A stretch of 64,000 bases of DNA from Spirometra erinaceieuropaei (taxonomy: Eukaryota; Platyhelminthes; Cestoda; Diphyllobothriidea; Diphyllobothriidae): positions 155,672-219,671 of the forward strand of contig CACRXP010000635.1 in assembly GCA_902702965.1 (NCBI GenBank), in the 5' to 3' direction. Position 1 is the stretch's first letter, and the number at the start of each line of letters is the position of its first letter. This document shows, piece after piece, positions 55,060 to 64,000 of the stretch. The position numbers and the translations under genes are program-made. The notes beneath the pieces were generated by a model. The model was not told the DNA's origin. It did not search any database and saw only the letters and a list, made by a program, of their open reading frames with translations.

Positions 55060-56180
55060 GATTGCTTCTTGGAACTGGAGTAGATTCCCTTTTGCACAGC
55101 ACGATTGAAGATCTTACGCGGGAGAAGCGGGGAATCTCATCCTTTAAAGTTTCGATTGTGCCATCTAGGCGTTTAAAATCAAAACTACTACTATTGTTAT
55201 ATAAAGTGCTGACTGGTGCGCCAACTGCTCCAGGATTAGGAAATTGGCAACAACTTTAGGTGGCTAAGGTTACGTCCCAGGGTGCCAAAGTTATCGTTAA
55301 GGGAAAGACACTGACTTAAATCTGGGAGCAGGGTCTAATAGTCAAGTAACGCTTTGGAAAGGAGAACATTTAAAATAACAACGACGAATTGGTGTCTACT
55401 AAAGGATTTTCAAGATCATCTTTAAGGATTGGATGCTGTGTTTTTCCAGAGGCTTCTACTCTGCAGGAAGATAGGTTCACTTCTTTTAACGTACAGTTTT
55501 CGCCAAAGTTGACCTCCTCAGTTAGCCTATCTCGCAGACAACCTATTAGTTCGCTCACAATTAAGGCGGATTAAGGGTGCAGCGGAAACTCTGCGCTGCA
55601 AATGGAATCATTCAGACAGTCTACTCAATCTACGACGAAATGTCAAAGGAAAAAATGATATTTTTAATTTTCTTACGAGAAAAAAACAAGAAGCGAGAGA
55701 AGCTAAAAGTTCTTACAGCTCTGCAGTGCAAAGTTTCAAATCTGAACTTATGAAGAAATTAGTAGAGTCATAGGAATTAAAGCGTGCCAATAATTGCTCC
55801 GAATGGACTGACCTAAAATCGAAGAAATTATATTTTTTCTGCAAATTTTCGTCTGGTTCGAGTTCTAAAATAGAAATAACTATACCGTGCTTTGAACCCC
55901 CTAGTTAGCCATAAGATGGCACTGGCAAAGGCGGGCAATCTCTGCAGAGAAGTAAATTAAGCATGTTTGGTCCTCAGCTGAAAAACTCGACAACCTGATT
56001 CCACATGTCGGCTTCATTGGTCTCGAATGATGTCTCGAATTTTTTAGTGCTGGAAGGCGGAAACCAGCGGACTTCCTGTAGACTTGAGTCGCCTACAATC
56101 AGCTGACAGTTAAGATTTTCATTGGTCGCGGCTTAAGGTGTCAATTAAAGACGGAAATTAAAATCCTTACTGGCATTCGG
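55060..56180 (-). mobile_element. Decayed copy of the CR1-like family found at 43975-47642
   Basis: The plus-strand text matches 45080-46050: GACTGGTGCGCCAACTGCTC against TACTGGGACACCATCAGGTC (RT start, P-G-P-D-G region), and GGCGGAAACCAGCGGA against GGCGGAGACCAGCGGA (endonuclease). The minus strand still reads VRWFPPSST and LELEPDENLQKKYNFFDFR-like text. No open frame exceeds 62 residues. It covers the endonuclease end and the RT beginning only. Confidence 0.7.
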
Positions 56181-56184
56181 TAGA

Positions 56185-57755
56185 TAATAGACACAGCAAG
56201 CGGGAAAATATAGCTAAGATTTTAAAGCAACCTTGATCCAGGAGCTACTTTCTACGGCAGAAAAATGCTAAAGGTTCAGCGGTAGAAATTCGGGTGTTTG
56301 ATTATCATGGATGCAGCTTCATTACCGCATCTGCCTTGCGAGCATTTTAAACTTTACAATAACCAAGACGGGTGAGTTAGGGGTCGAGGCCATGCGAGCG
56401 AGTCCAGTGATATTAGTTCGAACACATGATCAAGGAATGCCTGGTAAGACCTGCGAAGTATTCGCTCGACTTCAAATGGAGTATGCTGAAAAAGGTAAGG
56501 TGTAGCATATCAAACATAACTCAGCGGCTACAAAAGTGATGGGAAGGCATTGCGCACTGCTATAAGAAGCCAGCATGCGCAAACATGACTTCATTCTTCA
56601 AGAATACAGACAAATGAGCAGTGAGCTTATTCAGACATTTGAATTTGGGAGCGCCAAAAGTGTGCACTACATTTCGAGGTATTTATCCAACTGACCGTCA
56701 GGGATGGCCCGTGTAGTCTCCCCGTTAACTCACGAAGGAACGTCTTCTCTTAGAGATCCGATGAAGCATGGAACGGTCCCTGTCTATGTTGTGCTTCCAG
56801 CCACTACTAAACATTAAATAGCAGACTTAATGCTCATCTGCAAGGAGGATAAAATATATGCAGACGCGCTCGTAAAACTGGTAACGGCTTGCATCTTTCT
56901 CACTCTCATCGATGTCGGTAAAATCTCCACCGCAACTGTTGTAAACATTCGTTAATTCACTTCTTCTGATTGGAATATGCGAATCAAGAGAAAAGGCCAT
57001 ATTCCCCCGATTAAATTTATTAAGGTTCCATAGATGGCGGATGTAGGCCACTTAACAGATTGAATAGTTGTAAGTACCAGTTTAGTAGGTGGCACAAAGT
57101 TTCATTTCGCCGACGAAGAATGCCATGCGGTTACTTACTCAGTTTGTGATTAAATACAAAGACCTAAAGACCAGTCAAACAAGCAAAAACAAACTGTTAA
57201 TAATAAAGGGTCTTTAGGGCTTTTCCTTAACTAGATATATTATTATCCACGCGAATGCGATTTTGTTTTTCGCGACCATTTGAACCGGGGCGTTGCTAGT
57301 ACAAAATGTGCACCTTTTAATAATGCGCACAATCTGGGTCATGGAAACTGACGTGAGTTGGCAGTTTCAATGTCTTTCCTAAGAGGTTTGCAACTCTATC
57401 TAGGTTTTGATATTGATATTTGTTTTATAAATTTACTAGCGAGGTTTTCGAGTCAAAATAAACCCACACCTGCAAAGAAAATCTTTAAAATCTTATCCAG
57501 ATGGGGCAGGACGCGCCGTGCCGAAAATAACAGAGTTCCTAATTTAGTAACAAGGATTCCGCAATTGCCAGAGCAGTTAACCAAAGATAGTCACTGCACC
57601 CACATGTAAATAATAACGTACACAAGTCGATCTGTCTCATGACCCGTTAACCAGAATTATAAAATTTGTTTCGGTTTGAAAGGGTTGCTTGGTTGGAGTG
57701 GAGGTTTAATCCTCCTGCCTCATGGATCCAAGATACTCCATGCACATCTGGATGC
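56185..57755. other. No recognisable gene
   Basis: Only short frames (56311-56505 +, 56827-57051 -, 57358-57609 +), none with a domain. Confidence 0.35.
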
Positions 57756-57762
57756 TGGCTAT

Positions 57763-57819
57763 TGAATGAACTTCTTTTCAGCCGCTTGTAAAATCATACT
57801 GGGTAGAAATGACTGTTTG
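57763..57819 (+). repeat. Short dispersed repeat block, left arm of an inverted pair
   Basis: TGAATGAACTTCTTTTCAGCCGCTTGTAAAA ... GGGTAGAAATGACT matches 58289-58344 on the opposite strand and 5661-5718 on the same strand. With its partner it frames about 0.5 kb without a gene. Confidence 0.5.
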
Positions 57820-58288
57820 GTTTGTGTGAGTTTTCTCATTAATCTAAACTACAATATCGACGCCCTTATCGATCCAAACATTTATCACGGACATGAACGG
57901 GAATATTTTTTCTCGTGCTCATTTAGTAGCAAACCGCGTTTCCCTCAAGTTCCATGTTTGGTGAAGGTTAGTCTTGCGGTTTAAAACGTTTGTGATTATG
58001 AATTTTTTGACTTTGAAATGTCCACATATACGGCGTTGTATCTTTCCGTTTATTAATAATGCTTACGAAGCATGCTACACAATCTACATCCACCGCAAAA
58101 CTTGACGAACCCCATAAACCCCTTTTTATAACTAAGAGCAATGTGCGTTTTGTCCTATAGGGAGAGTACACAGAGAGTATGCAGCCCAAGTGGAACGGAT
58201 TTGGCTGGGGCTGGCAGGGATGCTTTATATAAAATAGATTTGAATCCATAAGAAAATTGAAGATCAGTTGGAGGGATCCATCCTAATG

Positions 58289-58344
58289 AAATAGTCTTTT
58301 TGTACCGAGTGGGGCTTTTGCAAGCGGCAAGATAGAAGTTCATT
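58289..58344 (-). repeat. Short dispersed repeat block, right arm of an inverted pair
   Basis: The minus strand reads GAATGAACTTCTATCTTGCCGCTTGCAAAA ... ACTCGGTACAAAAAGACT, the inverted partner of 57763-57819. Confidence 0.5.
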
Positions 58345-61300
58345 CGAAATTCGCTCGTTGTCTTCACTGAAATATCTTGGGATTATGTTGCATGATAGTT
58401 AGTGTTAAAGACCCAGCTAATTGGCCCTTTTTAACTGGAAACGGATTTTAAAATTCCGGCTAACATCTCATCAGACAAACCAACCACTTACATGAATATG
58501 TCTACCGTGTGCGCGAAATAAAATAAAATCCATTGCAATCATGTGTAGTTATTTGTCATTTTATGAAAATTGTTCAGAATAAAAATGCCTTCAAACAGGA
58601 ACTGACATATATACACGTTGAATAGTTCAACGTGGGTGTTTCTTCACTGATGCTGATATTTAACATCGTTCACCGTCATTTTTTACGGTGAATACAAGTG
58701 AAAAATCACCAATAATCGACTGTATGTTCCTTGCACGCAATGCAAGAATGACTCCTTATTCTTACTAGTCAGGATCATGTATGGCAAGATCAAATGCAAT
58801 TTACATAAGTGAAGGACCGCTCTAGGCCAGATAGATAAAAACTAACTTTGAGATATTTGCGACTGCATGGGTCGCCGGCTACGGTTATGCCGAACTATTT
58901 GTAAACGATTTTTAGCAAATACCTGATATGAGTCGAAATTCTAGAGATAGGGGTAGAGTAACTTTGCGACAATCGTCAAAGAATATTTTTGGCGATACTT
59001 GGCGTCCTGGGGTATGGTCATGCAAAAATTTTACTAAAGAATATTTTATTAGAATGCATTGCCCAAGTAGGCCTGTTACAAGTAACAATTTCTACTTGGA
59101 AGTTTACTTTATTAGCAGGCTCATGTTCGATTAAGCCCTAAATTATGTGCGTCAAAGATTTAATCCATAAAGAAATCAATTTCCTCTGGTAAGAGACAAG
59201 AAAAATTGATCACGGTTCGTCTTTTCTTGCTAGTGGGTTATGAAAACGGGGAGAAAAAAGAGACAGTGAGTTATGAGGCAGCGAAGGTTAGCAAGACGGG
59301 GAGTGGACATGGAAAGGTGCGTACATTTAACCGACTTTTGGCTGCGGTAGGCGTGAAGCCTATACCAGGCTCTTCTGTGTAGGCACAACCGGTTTTTCGT
59401 AACCTAATGAAAGTCATCTCTGCCGTCGCTATCAGATGCTGACCATGTAGCCTAGGGTAGTTTGATGGGACCTTGTAAATCACACAGAAGGTCGAGTTTT
59501 AGCCTACACGATACCCAAAGTTAACAAGGTGCGCGAGTATGGCACTGCCTTTTTTAACCTTGCCGGTAGGTGTTCCCTTATTTTTCTGGATGGATGCGTA
59601 CTCATGCAACAGCTATAATCTGTTTCACAGGAATAAGTAACTGAGTAAAGGCGCACGGAGGTGATCTGAGCCTGCAATTTATTTCTGTCTTTTCCGTGTA
59701 AAACGGGCGTTGATCGGGAATAATACCCACAGTCTTGCCGTTGGAAAGGTTCGCGAAACAGCCTGGTCAAGGTGTCATCTCAGGAGTTCTCTTGTTGAAT
59801 TATTTCAAAAAAGGACTTGGGAGAACAGAATTTTCCCTTTTGCTGTCACTCCGAGGGGTTTTGCGGGTCTCTTTGTAATGAACTTGTTTGAATACCCGTT
59901 CTCGCAAAGCAGGTCTCAGACGTTACATTGCAAAAATAAACGTCACTAACTTATGCTCAGCCTACAGAAGAGGTGGCTGAGCTGTTTGTCATCTTGCTTC
60001 CTATCGTAAGGAAGCATAGCTACTTTTCGTTTGAATAGTACCCTTAAGCCTCCATGCGTTTACATTATTCTTGGTTATAAACCACAATGTTAAACAAAAT
60101 GTCAGAGAGCGTGCTTGCGGCTCGGCATATCGGGTATTCTAACGTTGGTAATTTATTGCATCGTATGCGTTCTAAATAAGGTTCATGTATTCAGAAAAAT
60201 GGGCATGTTAATGTCCCATACCATACAGACCGACAGACGACAAATTTACGCTTTGATTATAGTGTTCTGATGACATTCAGTGTAGAATTATGGATTCTGA
60301 CTGATAATATGGCGGTAAAGTTACCGCATGCCGTAAAGACCAAGAAGGCTCGTTAGTTCATCTCGGTGGAATGATTAAGTTGGGGCTGAAGGTCCTCCGC
60401 GGCCGCTGTCTACTAAGCGGGTAAGTCGACCAAACAGTCACTCTCTGAACTTGTTTTTCAAGTGATTTTCAAAAAACTTGGCATGTTCCAGTATCATTAT
60501 GTCCAAGCTAACTATTATTTGGGCAAATTAGATTCATAGGACGGCGAATATCACAACACATGTAGGAAGGAAGTATGCCGAATGTAGTTGGAAATCAGCT
60601 ATTATGATTTGGCGAATTAGCGTTCCAGTAAATATTTTCTGACTACCTGTACAACACCAACCTAAGCTAACTTGCAGTGTTTACTTGCTAAAGATACGGA
60701 GAAGTAATTTGGTACAAAGTCATCTATCCAGTCACCACTGAAGAAAGTTTTTGACCACTCGTATTCAAAAATATGTTTTATTGCGATTTTCGAATACTCT
60801 ATTATAAAATATACTGGGAAGGATTTTGGAGCTTAGACCTACATCTGCACACTTCATCGAAATCAAATTTTTCGTTATGCTTTTAATATGGGCCAGTGTT
60901 TCGACTTTCAAACTATTTCACAATGTTTATGACACTTTCTTCAGCAAAGTTAGAAGAGTTGGAGTAATTGTTTAAGAGAAGTTTCTCCAAGTGTATGCCC
61001 ACTGCCTGAGGAACATAAAATTAGAGATCATATAAAGGTGTGGGGCGTGGGTAAATCGAAGAATCTACTCATAACACAGTTCTTACAGAAAACCAAGTTT
61101 CTTTTATTTATTCGGCTGTCGTTTCTTTCATCACGGCTTTTTTTCAATGGCCGTAACTAACTCTAATTCAACGACGGAAAATATATGCTGTTTAGGAATT
61201 ACCCCGCGAGCGCTCTCTATAATTTATAGCAATGCTTGTAGAATGTCCAGAATCACGATGCATAATTTATTATGAATCCAAGATCAACGCATATCAATGT

Positions 61301-61450
61301 CATTAAAAACAAAACCCGTTTGCCCGTTTATCTATACTCACTTTTTGTATTTAAAATGTTTGTACACTTCGCTCGAGTAAAAAAATTACCATATTTTTGA
61401 CTTTAAAATTAAAACTTGCTGTGATTTTCAACATCTTTTTCTTGGACTTT
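58345..61450. other. Upstream region of the DYRK exon, no gene recognised
   Basis: No frame with a domain was found. Earlier exons and the promoter of the DYRK gene may lie here or farther left; I could not identify them. The sequence is AT-rich from about 60700 onward. Confidence 0.3.
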
Positions 61451-61452
61451 AG

Positions 61453-62918
61453 CTATTTCAACTCTAAAAATGGGACGACGTTTGTAAGGACCACAAAGTC
61501 CGGACGTTTTACATCGGGCGATAAGTTCCCTACAGCATCTATGTCCAGTTCGAACCCAACGCTCATATTTCCGCAACTTCCACCATTAATTACTATTCCT
61601 AAATCAAAATCGGTACACAATACTGGAAATTTTACTGTATATCCATCTAATGAATTAAAGGGAACCAGCGATATGGGATCCTTGGCAATCAACGGCGTTG
61701 GTACACCACGTTCAAATCCAGCGTTCAATACCAAAGCGTTTACTGGCATAAATCATTTGTACGAGGAACGCCTTCTAAAACAGAACTCTTCAGGCTCACT
61801 TAACAACACCAGCTATTCAGGTACCCAGCAGGAAGTTCACCTTCCGAACGTGCCAGTAACTAATCAAAAGACAACTGCTGTATGCGCCAAAGTATGTCCA
61901 AAGCCCAGTGGTTCTTCGCCATCTGAAAATGGAGGCGTAGGAAAACCGGACGAGAACGGCCATGCAGCGAAGCCGAGAACTCGGACGACAGCCGAAGGGG
62001 GCGGGGGCCTCCATTTTAGTCAAAACTGTCAGCAGTCTCCTGCTTACGGATCACCAGCAAGTGGCGCAATCGTCAGTCAGTCAGTCTGGAATGGAGGTCC
62101 CGCTGTCAACTTACCGACGGTCGGCATCAGCCCTGAGGTAGCAATAAAACAATTCAAAACAAAGCTGTCAGCGTACGAATTGACGGAGATCTTGAACTAC
62201 CCGACTATCTACTTTGTTGGACATAATGCTAAAAAGCGGCAAGGAATTCCTGGCGCAGCCAACAACTGTGGATATGATGATGATCAGGGATCCTATCTGC
62301 ACACTGCCCATGACCAAGTATCATACAGATATGAGGTTTTAAAAAGTTTAGGAAAGGGCAGTTTTGGCCAGGTCGTTAAGGCATTTGACCACAAAACAAA
62401 CACCTTCGTAGGTTTGAAAATGGTCAGGAATGAGCGACGATTTACAAAGCAAGCGGCTGAGGAAATAAGGATTCTTGAACTTCTTCGAGCTCAGGATGTC
62501 GATAACACAAGAAATGTTGTTCATTTGCTCGAGCACTTTGTTTTCCGAGACCATGTCTGCATGACCTTTGAGCTACTCAACATGAACCTCTATGAACTCA
62601 TCAAGCGAAACAAATTCCAGGGCTTTCCACTGCAATTAGTTAGGAAATTTGCTCATTCTATCTTGGTGTGTCTTGACATGCTCCACCGCAACAAAATTAT
62701 TCACTGCGACCTGAAACCAGAAAACATTCTGCTTAAACAGCAAGGTCGAAGCGGCATTAAGGTTATCGACTTTGGTTCCAGCTGCTTCGAAAATCAAAGG
62801 ATTTATACGTACATTCAGTCTCGTTTTTATCGAGCGCCGGAAGTAATCTTGGGCTGCAAATACGGTGTTTCCATCGATATTTGGAGTTTTGGATGCATTT
62901 TGGCAGAGCTTCTCACAG
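61453..62918 (+). CDS. DYRK2: Dual-specificity tyrosine-regulated kinase 2-like (class 2 DYRK), internal exon
   Basis: DYRKs autophosphorylate a tyrosine in the activation loop during synthesis, then phosphorylate Ser/Thr on cytosolic and nuclear targets. This exon encodes a Ser/Asn/Gly-rich N-terminal part, then the NAPA region of class 2 DYRKs ([19 protein letters not shown] ... [20 protein letters not shown]). The kinase domain follows: [12 protein letters not shown] (glycine loop), GLKMVRNE (ATP lysine), EEIRIL (helix C Glu), HCDLKPEN (catalytic loop), KVIDFGSS (DFG), [15 protein letters not shown] (YxY loop). It ends in CILAELLTG at the donor ACAG|GTAGGC (62918/62919), so about the last third of the kinase lies beyond. 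The acceptor TTTTTCTTGGACTTTAG (61452) is preferred to the ATG at 61397, whose leader reads like translated intron; M at 61541 is an alternative start. Confidence 0.92.
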
Positions 62919-64000
62919 GTAGGCTGCGTGTTTTTATGCGCAATTTTTTACCATTGTAAATTGCCACTCACTGTTTTCGTTCCTAACTTTTAGAAATAGC
63001 TAACTTAATTAGCAACACATTTTCTGGCAGTTGTCTACTGAAAGTGAAATAATCAACCAAATGCTCAAGTATGAAAAACGAGAAAAATAAAATGACTAAA
63101 CTAGTCTGGATGCCAAAGAATGAAGCAACAAAATCTTCGTAAGAAATATTTGTAGAATGTTTATACTATGACATGGTTTCGTAGGCGTTTTCACTCCTAG
63201 AGAATAGTTGGCATCATATACATAGGCGTTTAGCCGTGTTAACGAAACAGTTTAGTTGAGGTTAAAAGAACATGAGTAAGATTTTTTCCTTCATGTGTTG
63301 GGTATTATTTCACCGTAAGTTCTGTATCAGTTTTTCACAGATGAGTTTTATATTTGAAATCGACCAAATTAAAAAAACGCTTACGCGATTCCGGTTTTAA
63401 AGGCTTCGGACCATGCCTAAGCAAACGTCATATTTTCCTGTCGATATCAATTAGGGGGAAGAAATTTTGGTGTTTATTATAAGTTTTCATCAAGCAACTG
63501 ATTTATTTCTTCACAACCAGAGCACATTTAAGCACAGAAAACAACCATCCCAAATTTCCCTTCCTTCACCGTTCTAGAATTCAGCTGTCGATACCATCGT
63601 AATACTCCCCTAGCAGGGTCATTGTCAAAACTATTTCGTAATCGTTAGACATTGGTTCTGCTCCAGGAAAGTTGGCATTATGTAGAAATCCCAATCAAAG
63701 TGCTTGAAAGCGGTACGAAACGGTCTTGAGTAGGCGTCAGTCAACAGCGATTGTTCCGACGCTCGGGCACTGCATCATGCACATTTAAAAATATCCAGGG
63801 CTAACAGTAGCATGTGTTCGAGTTTCGAGTTGCTAACCCGTGAACTGCCTGATAGTCGTTACCTCGCAAACATTGTCGGAAAGCGCACTACTTCTCACCT
63901 TGTGAGAGTTTACCCAGGCCTGAAAGCATAGTAGTCAAGAACCAAAAGAGCCCACGCAAGCTTCCAGTAAACTCTAAGATCTTCGGAGGTTATAAATGCA
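62919..64000 (+). other. Start of the following DYRK intron
   Basis: From the donor GTAGGC the kinase frame runs into a stop at 62957. The next kinase block (the segment after the A-E-L-x-T-G motif) was not found in the rest of the window, so the intron is longer than about 1.08 kb. Confidence 0.6.

Noticed and set aside
61397..61452. ATG at 61397 as the DYRK start with a hydrophobic leader
   Set aside because: The leader lies upstream of a good acceptor (ending at 61452), reads like translated intron, and class 2 DYRKs have no signal peptide.

Overview
This is eukaryotic DNA from a repeat-rich animal genome, most likely a parasitic flatworm; a cestode seems somewhat more likely than a trematode, but I cannot settle that from the sequence. 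The reasons are scattered exons with GT-AG introns (one only 42 nt), low gene density, and a repeat load made of Penelope-like elements (PLEs), CR1-type and RTE/SR2-like non-LTR retrotransposons, a Gypsy fragment, tRNA-derived SINEs and short inverted-repeat elements. No bacterial operon, CRISPR array or rRNA gene was seen. All calls come from reading the sequence and provided translations by eye; no database search was run.

Three host genes are supported. (1) A homeobox gene on the + strand, in two visible exons (11165-11443 and 13559-13930), splits its homeodomain between positions 44 and 45; the domain looks like a divergent Msx/NK-type member. (2) An interferon regulatory factor (IRF) gene lies on the - strand (29459 down to about 25012). 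It has an N-terminal DNA-binding domain with the tryptophan pentad, a 42-nt intron, an IRF-association domain exon, and an acidic C-terminal exon. One short exon finishing the association domain is unresolved. (3) A class 2 DYRK kinase (DYRK2-like) lies on the + strand at the right edge (61453-62918) and continues beyond the window inside its kinase domain.

Layout: 0-3 kb holds PLE debris, including an inverted pair of PLE 3' ends. 5.5-7.9 kb has a terminal-inverted-repeat-like family and a PLE fragment. 9-14 kb has the homeobox gene, with two direct copies of a dispersed repeat carrying telomere-like CCTAA tracts. 16-22.5 kb has an (AG)39 microsatellite, an inverted-repeat element, an assembly gap (19404-20006) and a cluster of tRNA-derived SINE copies. 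22.7-24 kb has a PLE and 25-29.5 kb the IRF gene. 29.5-34.2 kb has Gypsy and RTE/SR2-like pieces. 38.6-47.6 kb is a large non-LTR cluster. 48.2-51 kb has the longest PLE, split by a palindrome made from two opposed CR1 3' ends. 51.4-56.2 kb has nested and broken non-LTR copies. 56.2-61.4 kb has no recognisable gene, and 61.4-64 kb holds the DYRK exon and the start of its next intron.

The most interesting signal is a family of six short sequences at PLE 3' ends with the layout of a hammerhead ribozyme: a CTGATGA-like core, a 6-bp stem II whose sequence changes while pairing is kept, then GAAA. In the better preserved copies the same bases also encode the acidic C-terminal residues and stop codon of the PLE open reading frame.
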